From: Arsukibacterium tuosuense
GTDB taxonomy: Bacteria; Pseudomonadota; Gammaproteobacteria; Enterobacterales; Alteromonadaceae
Assembly: GCF_900215315.1 (NCBI RefSeq)
Contig: NZ_OBEB01000004.1
Location: 369,208-433,207, forward strand
Direction: 5' to 3'
DNA length: 64,000 nucleotides
Shown here piece after piece: positions 21,052 through 31,292 of the stretch; the stretch's first letter is position 1, and each line of letters opens with the position of its first letter. The notes beneath the pieces were generated by a model. That model saw nothing but the letters and a program-made list of their open reading frames with translations. It was not told the DNA's origin and ran no database searches. A program made the translations under genes and the position numbers.

Positions 21052-22182
21052 ATGGACGCGCTTAATACCCTGATTGCTTCGACCGGCATAGTGCATTTTA
21101 CTGTGGGTCAGGTGGTGATGATGCTGGTGGGCTTTTTGCTATTGTATCTGGCGATTGCCCGTGGCTTTGAGCCACTGTTACTGCTACCAATTGGCTTTGG
21201 CGCCATTTTAACCAATATACCGCTGGCGGGAATGGGGGATCCGGGTGGCCTGCTGTATATGATTTATGAAGTGGGAATTGGTACCGGTATTTTCCCGTTG
21301 CTTATTTTTATGGGGGTCGGTGCCATGACCGATTTCAGCGCATTAATTGCTAATCCCAGAATGTTATTGCTGGGCGCCGCAGCACAATTTGGTATTTTTG
21401 CTACTTTATTTGGTGCCATTGCCCTGAATTGGGTGCCGGGTTTAAGTTTTACCCTGAAAGAAGCCTCCGCTATTGCCATTATTGGCGGTGCCGATGGCCC
21501 GACGGCTATTTTCCTGGCATCTAAGCTGGCACCTGATTTGCTAGGTGCTATTGCCGTAGCTGCATACTCTTATATGGCGCTGGTGCCGATTATTCAGCCG
21601 CCGATAATGCGGGCCCTGACTAACAAAGCCGAGCGGGAAATTCAGATGACTCAGCTGCGCTCTGTCGGTAAACGGGAGAAAATTTTCTTTCCGTTGATGC
21701 TGGTGTTGCTTACCATTTTGTTACTGCCGACTGCTGCGCCGTTAATCGGCATGTTCTGTCTGGGCAACCTGATGCGTGAATGTGGCGTGGTAGAGCGGTT
21801 AAGCAAAACGGCACAAAATGAGCTTATCAATATTGTCACTATTTTCCTTGGCCTGGCAGTGGGGTCAAGACTCAGCGCTGACAAGTTTTTGACCACTCAG
21901 ACTCTGGGGATCCTGATCCTGGGAATGGTCGCTTTCGCTATTGGTACTGCTGCGGGTGTGTTGATGGCAAAACTGATGGCTAAGCTGTCGAAACAACCGA
22001 TTAATCCGCTAATTGGTGCTGCTGGTGTATCGGCTGTGCCGATGGCGGCGCGGGTGGTGAATAAAGTCGGGTTGCAGGCTAATCCACACAACTTCCTGTT
22101 AATGCATGCGATGGGACCGAATGTGGCAGGGGTTATCGGCTCGGCAGTAGCGGCCGGCATTTTACTGGCACTGGTTGGTTAA
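21052..22182 (+). CDS. oadB: Oxaloacetate decarboxylase beta chain (sodium pump)
   Basis: A 376-residue polytopic inner-membrane protein that decarboxylates carboxybiotin and uses the energy to export Na+. It has about nine to eleven hydrophobic segments and the conserved stretches [32 protein letters not shown] (with the family's key Asp) and [18 protein letters not shown]. It is last in oadGAB. The presence of the pump fits a marine or brackish, sodium-using bacterium. No clear terminator follows within the 43 bp to the convergent anmK gene. Confidence 0.95.
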   Translation: MDALNTLIASTGIVHFTVGQVVMMLVGFLLLYLAIARGFEPLLLLPIGFGAILTNIPLAGMGDPGGLLYMIYEVGIGTGIFPLLIFMGVGAMTDFSALIANPRMLLLGAAAQFGIFATLFGAIALNWVPGLSFTLKEASAIAIIGGADGPTAIFLASKLAPDLLGAIAVAAYSYMALVPIIQPPIMRALTNKAEREIQMTQLRSVGKREKIFFPLMLVLLTILLLPTAAPLIGMFCLGNLMRECGVVERLSKTAQNELINIVTIFLGLAVGSRLSADKFLTTQTLGILILGMVAFAIGTAAGVLMAKLMAKLSKQPINPLIGAAGVSAVPMAARVVNKVGLQANPHNFLLMHAMGPNVAGVIGSAVAAGILLALVG

Positions 22183-22225
22183 CACAGCAGGCCAAAGCAG
22201 TAAGGTGGTAGTGCGTTGATAGCGG

Positions 22226-23308
22226 TTAAGGCAGGTAAGCCACCCCTAACACACAAGCTTTACTGGCACCGGTAACTTCTGGCAGGTTGCCGGTAATCTG
22301 ATGCTGAAACGCCCAGGCCAGCCAGGCGAAAGCGATGGCTTCCACCCAATCTGCATCTACGCCCAGTACATTGGTGCTGCTAACAGTACTTTCAGCTAGC
22401 AGTGAGGCTAAATCAGCCATTAAAACCGGGTTATGTACGCCACCACCACAAACATATACCTGCTGTATTTTGCTGCCACGCAAGCTGTCAGCAATGCTTT
22501 GCGCTGTCAAATGGCAGAGGGTACGTTGCACATCGGCTGCCTTGTAGTGCTCAGGATGGAATTGTTGCAGCCACTGCAGGTTAAAATACTCCCGGCCGGT
22601 GCTTTTCGGCGCAGACTTTAAAAAATAAGGATCGGCCAGCATGGCGCTCAGCATTTCCGGTATTAGCTGTCCCTGGCTACAGAATTCGCCGTTTTCATCA
22701 TAAGGCTTTGCCTGGCAATGCATCACCCAGTTATCCATTAGCGCATTGCCGGGGCCGGTATCAAAACCCATTACCGGCAGCTCAGCTGCCAGCAGGGTAA
22801 CATTGGCGATGCCGCCTATGTTGACAATAGCGCGGTGGCTGGCGGCTTGCTGAAAAACGGCCTGGTGAAAGGCTGGCACCAACGGTGCGCCCTGGCCGCC
22901 ATAGGCGATGTCTTTACGCCGAAAATCGGCAATCACCGGGATCTGGCAAAGCATCGCTAACTTGTGCATATCGCCAATCTGCATACTGAACGGATAAGGG
23001 CCATCGGGCCGGTGGCGGATGGTCTGGCCATGGCAGCCAATAGCAGCAACCGAGCTTGCAGTAAAGTTTGCGCGCGCTAATAACGCTGCGACGCCAGCTG
23101 CATAACATTGGGCCAGTTGTTGCTCGGTCGGACCCAGTAATTCGATTTCGTTGTTGCCAGGCTGGCTCAGTTGTTGGAGCTGTTGTTTCAATTCGGTAGG
23201 GAAAGGGTGAAGCAGGCTGCTAATTAGCTTTGGTTGCGGAGTGAAGCTGACAAGCACCAGATCAATACCATCAAGACTGGTGCCGGACATTATACCAATA
23301 TAAAACAT
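22226..23308 (-). CDS. anmK: Anhydro-N-acetylmuramic acid kinase
   Basis: Phosphorylates and hydrates 1,6-anhydro-MurNAc from recycled peptidoglycan to MurNAc-6-phosphate. The 360-residue protein has the family signatures YIGIMSGTSLDGID at the N terminus, GCHGQTIRH, FDTGPGNALMD and CGGGVHN. It lies 12 bp downstream of an M23 endopeptidase gene on the same strand, so a shared transcript for wall turnover is likely. The tyrS / M23 peptidase / anmK neighbourhood is common in gammaproteobacteria. Confidence 0.95.
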   Translation of the reverse strand: MFYIGIMSGTSLDGIDLVLVSFTPQPKLISSLLHPFPTELKQQLQQLSQPGNNEIELLGPTEQQLAQCYAAGVAALLARANFTASSVAAIGCHGQTIRHRPDGPYPFSMQIGDMHKLAMLCQIPVIADFRRKDIAYGGQGAPLVPAFHQAVFQQAASHRAIVNIGGIANVTLLAAELPVMGFDTGPGNALMDNWVMHCQAKPYDENGEFCSQGQLIPEMLSAMLADPYFLKSAPKSTGREYFNLQWLQQFHPEHYKAADVQRTLCHLTAQSIADSLRGSKIQQVYVCGGGVHNPVLMADLASLLAESTVSSTNVLGVDADWVEAIAFAWLAWAFQHQITGNLPEVTGASKACVLGVAYLP

Positions 23309-23320
23309 AAGGTTGCGGCC

Positions 23321-24658
23321 TCAGGGCGCAATTTTCGCTAACAACACCCGTTCTTTGGTTTGCAGCTCAGCTAACACGGGGGTAGCACTGGCAATAAATA
23401 AATCGCGTTCCTCGCCCTGCAATGGCGTCGCTTGCGGCAGCTTTACAGTTCGGGGGTTGCGATGTACGCCATTTAACAAAAACTCATAATGCAGGTGGGC
23501 GCCGGTTACCCGACCCGTCGCACCGAGCCGGCCGATGGTTTCGCCCTGTTTTACTTTATCGCCGTTTTTCACATTGCGCCGTGATAAGTGCAGATATTTG
23601 GTGACGATATTATTAGCGTGTTTAATAAAAACATAGTTGCCATTCAGGTTGTTATAGCCAGAGTGGGTAACCCTACCGTCACCTGCCGCCATAATGGGTG
23701 TGCCTACCGGCGCAACATAGTCTACGCCATTATGTGCCCGTACTTTGCCCAGTACCGGATGCAAGCGGCGTGGGTTAAAATTGGAGCTGACATACTGAAA
23801 ACTAACCGGCGCCCGCAAAAATGCCTGACGCATACTGGCGCCATCTGGTTTGTAGTAATTGCCGTCGGTGTGACGCACTGCCTGAATGACCTGGCCCTGG
23901 TTCTGAAATTGCGCTGCGATAATGGTGCCATAGCCAACAAAATCACCATCAACATAATTAGCCTGGTAAAGTACGCTGAAGCTGTCGCCAGCACGTAAAT
24001 CCAGGCCAAAGTCGATGTCCCAGCCAAAAATTCCAGCCAGATTCATTATCTGGGCTTCCGACAAACCGGCTTCAATACCGGCGCTCCAGAAGCTGGATTT
24101 AATTTCGGCACTGGCAAATTGCTGGCGGTGCTCTACGGTTTTTTCCAGCTCTTCAGCGACAAACTTGCCTGCCAGGTCGCGGCTCACTTTTAATGTTTTC
24201 AGCTTATTAATGGCATATCGTAATTCAGCCAGCTCACCCTGTTCGTTCACACCAAACTCGAGCGTTTCACCCGGAAATAATCTGGTCAGGGTTTTGGTAC
24301 TGTCGCCCAACGCCAGAATAGCCAGCATGGTTTGTTGACTGACATTAGCTTTTTTAAACAGATTGGACAGCACGTCTCCACGTTGCACCTGCAGGCTTGA
24401 CCATTGCAGATTGTCTTCAGCAGGCAGATCAGTAACATCAGATTCAAAGGTGTAATCTGACACACCTTCAGTAACTGGCTGTTCATTATGAGGAATATCG
24501 AGGCTGTAGCGTTTACCTACTTCCAGTGCACTGCTGTTACTGCTTTTTGACGCCGCAGCCTGCTCGGACGGTAGTAACAAAATAATGGCTAAACATACCG
24601 ACACTGCAAGGATTAATGCCCGGTGTTGAGAAGGAATTTTTGCTACCAGTTGCCGCAT
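23321..24658 (-). CDS. mepM: M23 family murein DD-endopeptidase (MepM/YebA-like)
   Basis: A membrane-anchored or periplasmic peptidase that cuts peptide cross-links in peptidoglycan. After an N-terminal hydrophobic helix (ALILAVSVCLAIILLL) come an OapA/LysM-like domain (VQRGDVLSNLFKKANVS), a Csd3-like second domain, and the LytM/M23 zinc domain with HNGVDYVAPVGTP and GAHLHYEF, which supply the metal-binding and catalytic His/Asp. The start is uncertain: ATG 24658 has a GGGG just upstream; ATG 24685 would add nine residues but has no visible ribosome site. It shares a divergent promoter region with tyrS. Confidence 0.92.
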   Translation of the reverse strand: MRQLVAKIPSQHRALILAVSVCLAIILLLPSEQAAASKSSNSSALEVGKRYSLDIPHNEQPVTEGVSDYTFESDVTDLPAEDNLQWSSLQVQRGDVLSNLFKKANVSQQTMLAILALGDSTKTLTRLFPGETLEFGVNEQGELAELRYAINKLKTLKVSRDLAGKFVAEELEKTVEHRQQFASAEIKSSFWSAGIEAGLSEAQIMNLAGIFGWDIDFGLDLRAGDSFSVLYQANYVDGDFVGYGTIIAAQFQNQGQVIQAVRHTDGNYYKPDGASMRQAFLRAPVSFQYVSSNFNPRRLHPVLGKVRAHNGVDYVAPVGTPIMAAGDGRVTHSGYNNLNGNYVFIKHANNIVTKYLHLSRRNVKNGDKVKQGETIGRLGATGRVTGAHLHYEFLLNGVHRNPRTVKLPQATPLQGEERDLFIASATPVLAELQTKERVLLAKIAP

Positions 24659-24752
24659 AAGCCCCGTCATCTGTTGAAAATGCACAAAAACCGAGCATAA
24701 ACGTTTTTTTTCGAAGATACCAGAGTTTTGTGCGTTTCCCCTGGCTGGAACA

Positions 24753-24763
24753 TGCTATAGAAT
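24753..24763 (+). promoter_or_regulatory. Possible extended -10 promoter for tyrS
   Basis: TGCTATAGAAT at 24753-24763 is a good extended -10 element, 43 bp upstream of the tyrS start. No matching -35 is clear. Confidence 0.4.
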
Positions 24764-24805
24764 GGCGTTTGTTTAGACAATACAGCATTAAGTCAGGAGT
24801 TTAAA

Positions 24806-26008
24806 ATGGCCGATTGGGCACAGGCATTAGCTGAACTAAAACGCGGCTGCGAGGAAATCTTGCTGGAAGACGAGCTAATTGCCAAGTTGAAAACGGGTAA
24901 GCCGCTTAAAGTAAAGGCTGGCTTCGACCCGACAGCGCCCGATCTGCATTTAGGCCATACGGTATTGATCAATAAATTGCGGACCTTTCAGCAGTTGGGG
25001 CATGAGGTTATTTTTCTGATCGGTGATTTTACCGGCATGATTGGCGACCCCAGTGGCAAAAATGTCACCCGTAAACCATTAAGCCGGGAAGATGTGTTGG
25101 CTAACGCTGAAACCTATAAAGAGCAGGTGTTCAAAATACTGGACCCGGCGAAAACCAGAGTGGCATTTAACTCTGAGTGGATGGGTGAGCTTGGTGCCGC
25201 CGGTATGATTAAACTCGCTTCCCGCCAGACGGTGGCCCGGATGCTGGAGCGGGACGATTTTAAAAAGCGTTTTGCTAATAATCAGTCAATTGCGATTCAT
25301 GAGTTTTTATACCCGTTAGTCCAGGGCTGGGATTCTGTAGCGCTTGAAGCCGACATTGAAATGGGGGGCACCGATCAGCGTTTTAATTTGCTGATGGGCC
25401 GTGAGTTGCAGAAAGACGAAGGCCAGCGTCCCCAAACGGTAATGATGGTGCCGCTGCTCGAAGGGCTGGACGGTGTGCAGAAAATGTCGAAGTCGTTGGG
25501 TAATTATGTCGGTATTACCGATGCCCCGAGCGAAATGTTTGGCAAAATCATGTCAATTTCAGACGACTTGATGTGGCGCTATTACGACTTGCTCAGCTTC
25601 AGGCCACTGGCTGAAATAGCCGAATTAAAACAGCAGATGGCCCAGGGCGCTAACCCGCGGGATATTAAAATAAGCCTGGCAAAAGAAATTATTGCCCGCT
25701 TTCATAACGAGGCAGCCGCAGAAGCCGCGCATCAGGACTTTGTACAGCGTTTTAGCAAAAATGCGCTGCCGGATGATATTCCTGAGCTGACCCTGAGTTG
25801 TACCGGCAACACTATGCCCATTGCCAACCTGCTAAAAGAAGCGGGTCTGGTAGTAAGTACCTCTGAGGCGCTGCGAATGATTAAGCAAGGGGCGGTTAAA
25901 TTAAACGGTGACATCAAAATTGATGACCCTAAACTGGACGTTGACAAAGGCAGTAGTGGCATTTATCAGGTTGGCAAACGCAAGTTCGCCAGAATAACCC
26001 TGAATTAA
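24806..26008 (+). CDS. tyrS: Tyrosine--tRNA ligase (TyrS type 2)
   Basis: Charges tRNA-Tyr. The 400-residue class I synthetase has the HIGH-equivalent in [10 protein letters not shown], the KMSKS motif in QKMSKSLGN and a C-terminal S4 RNA-binding domain ([14 protein letters not shown]). The form of the HIGH motif and the long N-terminal lead match the type 2 TyrRS found in Haemophilus and Pseudomonas rather than the E. coli form. AGGAG precedes ATG 24806. A terminator follows at 26041. Confidence 0.96.
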   Translation: MADWAQALAELKRGCEEILLEDELIAKLKTGKPLKVKAGFDPTAPDLHLGHTVLINKLRTFQQLGHEVIFLIGDFTGMIGDPSGKNVTRKPLSREDVLANAETYKEQVFKILDPAKTRVAFNSEWMGELGAAGMIKLASRQTVARMLERDDFKKRFANNQSIAIHEFLYPLVQGWDSVALEADIEMGGTDQRFNLLMGRELQKDEGQRPQTVMMVPLLEGLDGVQKMSKSLGNYVGITDAPSEMFGKIMSISDDLMWRYYDLLSFRPLAEIAELKQQMAQGANPRDIKISLAKEIIARFHNEAAAEAAHQDFVQRFSKNALPDDIPELTLSCTGNTMPIANLLKEAGLVVSTSEALRMIKQGAVKLNGDIKIDDPKLDVDKGSSGIYQVGKRKFARITLN

Positions 26009-26040
26009 TCAAAAATTCAACGGTTTAACTTGTCCTGTTA

Positions 26041-26066
26041 AAAGGCCGCCATTGCGCGGCCTTTCT
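26041..26066 (+). terminator. Rho-independent terminator of tyrS
   Basis: Perfect 9-bp stem AAAGGCCGC/GCGGCCTTT with a 6-base loop; the trailing tract (TTTCTCGTT) is a weak T run. Confidence 0.75.
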
Positions 26067-26175
26067 CGTTATTGTGCCATTGCCGGACGAAATTTGCGAA
26101 AAGCTTTGGCTTGCATTTTCGCATCTGCGCCCCGATGCACTACACTTGGAGAATACGTAATCAACGAGGAATGTT

Positions 26176-28893
26176 ATGAGCCAGACCAACCCCTATGCCG
26201 ATAAACTGACTGTTGCCGATAAGGACTACCATATCTTCAGTTTAGCGAAGGCTGCAACCAAGCATGGCACCGTTGACCGTTTACCTTTCAGTTTAAAAGT
26301 GTTGCTGGAAAACCTGCTGCGTAATCTTGATGCTGATACGGTAACCGAACAAGATATTCAGGCACTGATTGACTGGCAGAAGCATGGTCATGCCGACCGG
26401 GAAATTGCCTTCAGACCAGCGCGGGTACTAATGCAGGACTTTACCGGCGTACCTGCCGTTGTTGATTTAGCGGCAATGCGTGCCGCGGTCGCTGAGCTCG
26501 GAGAAGACCCGCAGAAAATTAACCCACTGTCACCGGTTGATCTGGTGATTGACCACTCGGTTATGGTTGACCATTTCGCCAGCGATGAGGCGTTTAAACA
26601 GAATGTAGCCATTGAAATGGAGCGCAACTTTGAGCGCTATACTTTTTTACGTTGGGGCCAGCAGGCCTTCGCCAACTTTAAAGTGGTGCCGCCGGGTACC
26701 GGTATCTGCCATCAGGTGAACCTGGAGTACCTGGGGCAAAGTGTCTGGGCTAAGGACACAGATAGTGGCACAGAGGCCTACCCTGATACGTTGGTTGGTA
26801 CTGATTCTCACACCACGATGATTAATGCGCTGGGTGTTTTGGGTTGGGGTGTAGGTGGTATTGAAGCCGAAGCCGCCATGCTGGGCCAGCCAGTATCGAT
26901 GTTAATTCCGGAAGTGGTCGGGTTGGAGTTTACCGGTAAACTAGCTGCCGGAATTACCGCGACCGATTTAGTGTTAACCGTCACCGAGTTGCTGCGCAAG
27001 CACGGTGTTGTGGGTAAATTTGTTGAATTTTTTGGTGACGGCCTGGACCATCTGAGTCTGGCTGACCGCGCCACTATCGCTAATATGGCACCGGAGTATG
27101 GTGCAACCTGTGGCTTTTTCCCGGTCGACCAGATTACCCTGGACTATATGGCATTAACCGGCCGTGATGAGCAGGTAATTGCCCGGGTTAAAGCCTATTG
27201 TCAGGCGCAGGGCCTGTGGCGCAAGCCCGGCCATAAAGCCACATATACTGATGTTTTACACCTGGATTTATCGAAAGTTGTGCCATCACTGGCCGGTCCG
27301 AAAAGGCCGCAGGACAAAGTCAGCCTGCCAGCGTTGAAGCAGCACTGTGATGATATTCTGGCGCTGGAATTAAAAGCCGCCGCAGAACGCGAAGCAAAAA
27401 TGGTTGATGAAGGGGGAGGGCAACCTCAGCCGGAAGATCATGACGATCATCTGGAGCTGGATGGTCAGAGAATTAAACTTGATCACCATGCTGTCGTTAT
27501 TGCTGCTATTACATCCTGTACTAATACCTCTAACCCAAGTGTCTTAATGGCGGCCGGTTTACTGGCTAAAAATGCTTTGGCAAAGGGGCTGACCCGCAAG
27601 CCCTGGGTGAAGAGTTCTCTGGCGCCTGGCTCTAAGGTAGTCAGTCGCTATCTTGAGAAAGCCGGTCTGATGCAACCGTTAGAACAACTGGGCTTCCATC
27701 TGGTTGGTTATGGTTGTACCACTTGTATTGGTAACTCCGGGCCGTTAGCGAAGCAATTGGAACAGGCGATCAGTGCTAATAATCTGAATGTCTCTGCGGT
27801 GTTGTCAGGCAATCGGAATTTCGAAGGGCGTATTCATCCGCTGGTGCAATCTAACTGGCTGGCTTCACCGCCACTGGTCGTGGCGTTTGCATTGGCGGGC
27901 ACTGTTAATATTGATTTGAGCGAAGAGCCGGTTGGTAAAGATAAAGCGGGTAATCCGGTATATCTTAAAGATATCTGGCCCAGTAATCAGGAAATTGCCA
28001 ACGAAGTAGCTAAAGTACAGAGCAGCATGTTTAAAAGTGAATATGCCGATGTGTTCAGTGGCGATGATACCTGGCAAGCGATTGACGTGCCAAAGGACAA
28101 AACTTATACCTGGCCCGAGTCGAGCTATATTCGGCAACCCAGTTTTTTCCAGGGCATGGGGCGCGAGCCTGAGCCGGTACAGGATATTAATCAAGCCAGG
28201 GTGCTTGCACTACTGGGGGATTCGGTTACCACAGATCATATTTCACCGGCAGGCAGCATAAAAGCCAGTAGTCCGGCGGGACGTTATCTGAAAGAGCTGG
28301 GCATAAGTCAGGCTGACTTTAACTCTTATGGCTCACGCCGGGGTAACCATGAGGTTATGGTGCGGGGCACCTTTGCCAATGTGCGTATTCGCAATGAAAT
28401 GGTGCCTGGCACTGAGGGGGGAGTAACGCTGCACCAGCCGTCTGCTGAACAAATGGATATTTATGATGCGGCAGAGCGCTACCGTCAGCAGAAAACGCCG
28501 TTGGTGGTTGTGGCTGGCAAGGAATACGGTACAGGCTCATCCCGCGACTGGGCTGCCAAAGGAACGTTATTGCTCGGGGTAAGAGCCGTGCTGGCTGAGT
28601 CGTATGAGCGGATCCACCGTTCTAACTTAATTGGTATGGGCGTGTTGCCGCTGCAATTTCTGGCTGGCGTTGATCGTAAGCATTTGCAACTTACCGGAGC
28701 TGAAACCTTTACTATCACTGGCCTGAATAACTTAAAGCCAAAGCAGAAAGTGCAGGTAATGATTACTTACCCGGACGGTGATCAGCAAAAAATTGATATG
28801 CTGTGTCGTATTGATACCGGAAACGAACTGGCATACTACCAGCACGGCGGTATTTTACATTATGTGTTGCGGCGGATGATCGGCAGTGCCTGA
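26176..28893 (+). CDS. acnA: Aconitate hydratase A
   Basis: Interconverts citrate and isocitrate in the TCA cycle. The 905-residue protein is of the AcnA/IRP1 type: N-terminal LPFSLKVLLENLLRN, the ACN signature VGTDSHTTMINALGVLGWGVGG, the three cluster-binding cysteines in SCTNTSNPS and YGCTTCIGNSG, and the C-terminal swivel domain with GDSVTTDHISPAG and GKEYGTGSSRDWAAKG. An acidic insert near residue 415 (GGGQPQPEDHDDHLE) is a variable loop in the family. It is transcribed alone, with a GAGGA ribosome site and its own terminator. Confidence 0.96.
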   Translation: MSQTNPYADKLTVADKDYHIFSLAKAATKHGTVDRLPFSLKVLLENLLRNLDADTVTEQDIQALIDWQKHGHADREIAFRPARVLMQDFTGVPAVVDLAAMRAAVAELGEDPQKINPLSPVDLVIDHSVMVDHFASDEAFKQNVAIEMERNFERYTFLRWGQQAFANFKVVPPGTGICHQVNLEYLGQSVWAKDTDSGTEAYPDTLVGTDSHTTMINALGVLGWGVGGIEAEAAMLGQPVSMLIPEVVGLEFTGKLAAGITATDLVLTVTELLRKHGVVGKFVEFFGDGLDHLSLADRATIANMAPEYGATCGFFPVDQITLDYMALTGRDEQVIARVKAYCQAQGLWRKPGHKATYTDVLHLDLSKVVPSLAGPKRPQDKVSLPALKQHCDDILALELKAAAEREAKMVDEGGGQPQPEDHDDHLELDGQRIKLDHHAVVIAAITSCTNTSNPSVLMAAGLLAKNALAKGLTRKPWVKSSLAPGSKVVSRYLEKAGLMQPLEQLGFHLVGYGCTTCIGNSGPLAKQLEQAISANNLNVSAVLSGNRNFEGRIHPLVQSNWLASPPLVVAFALAGTVNIDLSEEPVGKDKAGNPVYLKDIWPSNQEIANEVAKVQSSMFKSEYADVFSGDDTWQAIDVPKDKTYTWPESSYIRQPSFFQGMGREPEPVQDINQARVLALLGDSVTTDHISPAGSIKASSPAGRYLKELGISQADFNSYGSRRGNHEVMVRGTFANVRIRNEMVPGTEGGVTLHQPSAEQMDIYDAAERYRQQKTPLVVVAGKEYGTGSSRDWAAKGTLLLGVRAVLAESYERIHRSNLIGMGVLPLQFLAGVDRKHLQLTGAETFTITGLNNLKPKQKVQVMITYPDGDQQKIDMLCRIDTGNELAYYQHGGILHYVLRRMIGSA

Positions 28894-28915
28894 GCATTAA
28901 AGCCGCTTAAATGCC

Positions 28916-28944
28916 AAAAAGCTGACACATTGTCAGCTTTTTTG
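28916..28944. terminator. Bidirectional rho-independent terminator between acnA and a solute-binding gene
   Basis: Perfect 12-bp stem AAAAAGCTGACA/TGTCAGCTTTTT with a 3-base loop, T-rich on both strands. It can serve acnA and the convergent gene ending at 28933, whose stop codon lies inside the stem. Confidence 0.88.
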
Positions 28945-29691
28945 TTTAATGGCAGTGGTTGTTTTAGTATGCTGACGACATTGAATCACGGCTTTGTTCG
29001 TTTTGTCTAACGTAGTCCGGGCGAAATCTGGTGACAGATAAAAACCCGCATCACGGGTATAGTAATTATAAAGCTGCAAATTACCGGTCATCGGATCGGC
29101 TTTCATTTCAGCCTGCAGTTGCTCAGCCAGTGGTTGTGGAACGGCCAGCATGTCAACCCGGTCCATGTTAAGTAAAGGCAACAACTGCTGATATTCGTAC
29201 ACCTGATGCACATGTTGAAAACCATTGCTTTGCAGATAGTGCAGTTGCGGTGAGCCACGCTTTACTCCAACAGGCCGGCTTTTAAGCTGCTCATCCTGCA
29301 GGGTCGCTTGCTGTATCGTTGTAGTCTTGAATACAAAGTAATCGTCATCTTTAGTCAGCCAGACACTGGCCTGCAGGTAACTGTTACGCTCTGAGGTAAA
29401 GCCCATCGGATAGATTAAATCTAACTGATTTTCGTGGGTGAGTTTTAACAAGCGGTCTGTCGGCAGGCTTTGCCACTCAATCCGGGCATTCAATTCATCC
29501 TCAATGCATGCAATGATTTCGGCATGGCCATAGGCTGGCTCTGGCTGCACCTTGCCGTTGACAACACTGATCCCCGGAAATGACTGGACGACGCCTCCCT
29601 GTAGTTTTTGCGGTTTGGCAACCGTTGTCGCTGAGATCGTTGTAACACTGGCTATTAGTAAAACCTGGACTACTGCTTTTAGTGAAGCCAT
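28933..29691 (-). CDS. Periplasmic solute-binding protein, SBP family 3-like
   Basis: A 252-residue secreted protein with signal peptide (MASLKAVVQVLLIASVTTISATTVAKP) and a bilobal binding-protein fold (YGHAEIIACIEDELNARIEW, LDLIYPMGFTSERN, PVGVKRGSPQLHYLQ). No transporter genes are adjacent. It differs clearly from the other such protein at 8618-9379. Orphan proteins of this kind in this group are often annotated only as transporter substrate-binding domain proteins; a role in transport is not shown. Confidence 0.7.
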   Translation of the reverse strand: MASLKAVVQVLLIASVTTISATTVAKPQKLQGGVVQSFPGISVVNGKVQPEPAYGHAEIIACIEDELNARIEWQSLPTDRLLKLTHENQLDLIYPMGFTSERNSYLQASVWLTKDDDYFVFKTTTIQQATLQDEQLKSRPVGVKRGSPQLHYLQSNGFQHVHQVYEYQQLLPLLNMDRVDMLAVPQPLAEQLQAEMKADPMTGNLQLYNYYTRDAGFYLSPDFARTTLDKTNKAVIQCRQHTKTTTAIKQKS

Positions 29692-29750
29692 AAATGCTGA
29701 GTAAACCTTACTATAAAAATGAGTTCGGTAAACTGCTAAGTATTTACTAA

Positions 29751-29801
29751 AAAAAGCAGATTGTCAGCTTTTTGGTGACACCCCCGGATTATTTCCGGGG
29801 G
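29751..29801 (-). terminator. Hairpins downstream of the DUF4397 lipoprotein gene
   Basis: Two inverted repeats follow the gene ending at 29830 on the minus strand: a strong CCCCCGGA/TCCGGGGG stem at 29781-29788/29794-29801, then AAAAAGC/GCTTTTT at 29751-29757/29767-29773 ending in a T run on the minus strand. The second has terminator form; the first has no T tract and may protect the mRNA 3' end. Confidence 0.55.
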
Positions 29802-29829
29802 CAGGCTGGAAAATAAGAAAATTATAAAA

Positions 29830-31173
29830 TCAGAATGTCAGATTAACACGGTAACCCGAAGGGGCTGAGTCGTCCTGTTCTGCAGTAAGCAGGTAACGGG
29901 CATCGGCTTGCAGCATCAGACTATCGGTTTTATCCAGCAGGGTAGTGCTACCGTTTTCAGCGACATGCACCAGAGCGATGGCATAGTAGTCTTTTGGCAG
30001 ATTCAGGCTGTGCTGTTTTTTAAACTCCAGGTTTTTAATATTGTGCCTGGCAGTAGCAATGGTTTCATCCTCGCGGATAAAATAAATATTCAGCCTGCTG
30101 AAGTCAGCGACTAAGTTGCTGACAATAACATCGTTTGCCTGAATTTGCGGTTTGTCGCTTTCTTTGATGGCCAGCGCTTCCAGCTGATTATTCTCGTTCT
30201 GGTATAGCAGCACCAACTGGCTTTCGCCGGCAGCCGCGGTTAGTAAGGCGCTATTGAGTAATAACTGGTCATTTGTATCGCGCACTGACAAACTGTAATC
30301 GCCTTTTGCCAGTTGATAGTAAGTACCCAGCTCAGCTGTGGCCAGACTGGCAATGTTACTGTTATCAAGCGCAACCTGAACCGGTTGTGTCAGGCTGTTA
30401 TACAGCCGGAACTGAGCCTGAGCGTCCTGATGCGCATAATGGGCAACACTGCTTGAGTTTAAGATCACATCTACCGCTAATTGCTCTGCAATAGGGCCGT
30501 GTTGGTCGCGCACCACCAGTACATAGGTATTTTCAAAGCTAAAATCGAGGTTTTTGCCAACAAACAGTGGTGCATCGGCGCCCGCCTCGGCCAGGTAGAC
30601 ATTGTATTTACCAGTGGCATTGCGACTGGCGTCGTTGCTGATTTCGTGCAGCGTTACGCTGTCTAGCAGGGTGGCGTCTGCAAAGCTTTCAGTCGCCTCG
30701 CTCAGGTAAATGTCCAACTGCGGCTGGCTGGCGGCTAAATTGGTCAGATACAGGTCAAACTGGTCTTCCAGTTCTTTCTCCCGCGCAAAACTCAGGCTCA
30801 GATAATCGAATTGCTCGTCGGCACTGGTCATAATAAACAGATGCTTCTGATCCTGACTCAGGCTGATTTCGTCACTGAGCAGCGGGCTGTTGCTGCCCGT
30901 TTCGGTGACGTCCAGGGTATAGTCGGCGGTATCGACACTGATAACATTGCTGGCCTCAGCAAAGCTTGCACTGCTGATACTGGTATCATCTAATTTAAAA
31001 GTAGGGTTGGCAGTAGCTGTCGCGCCATTGTAAAACTGAACATAACTTTTACTTTGTTCCGGCTCGTCGCTGCTGCTGCCACATGCGGCAAGGGTTAACG
31101 CTGCACCGAGAGTCAGGCTGCGGGCAACTACCGGGGTAAATGACGACAACAATATCGATAAAGATGTTTTCAT
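29830..31173 (-). CDS. DUF4397-type repeat lipoprotein
   Basis: A predicted lipoprotein of about 447 residues: signal segment then TLAACGSSSD, where LAAC is the lipobox. The mature part looks like about four repeats of roughly 100 residues, each with a beta-rich pattern such as YVQFYNGA...PTFKLDD, DLYLTNLAAS.QLDIYLSEA, FRLYNSLTQPVQVALDN and IVSNLVADFSRLNIYFI, which resembles DUF4397 domains. It should face the periplasm or the outside on the outer membrane. Function is unknown. ATG 31173 is preferred over ATG 31185 because it gives MKTS, a normal signal-peptide start. It is monocistronic. Confidence 0.7.
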   Translation of the reverse strand: MKTSLSILLSSFTPVVARSLTLGAALTLAACGSSSDEPEQSKSYVQFYNGATATANPTFKLDDTSISSASFAEASNVISVDTADYTLDVTETGSNSPLLSDEISLSQDQKHLFIMTSADEQFDYLSLSFAREKELEDQFDLYLTNLAASQPQLDIYLSEATESFADATLLDSVTLHEISNDASRNATGKYNVYLAEAGADAPLFVGKNLDFSFENTYVLVVRDQHGPIAEQLAVDVILNSSSVAHYAHQDAQAQFRLYNSLTQPVQVALDNSNIASLATAELGTYYQLAKGDYSLSVRDTNDQLLLNSALLTAAAGESQLVLLYQNENNQLEALAIKESDKPQIQANDVIVSNLVADFSRLNIYFIREDETIATARHNIKNLEFKKQHSLNLPKDYYAIALVHVAENGSTTLLDKTDSLMLQADARYLLTAEQDDSAPSGYRVNLTF

Positions 31174-31292
31174 ATCAGGTTCCATGCTGGTGAGTTAAAC
31201 CGGCACAGCCTAAGGAATTAGTAGCGGGATAGCTATGGTGCTTTACTATTGCAAACAGTTGGTTACGCTTAATTACACAATGCAGTAAGCCG

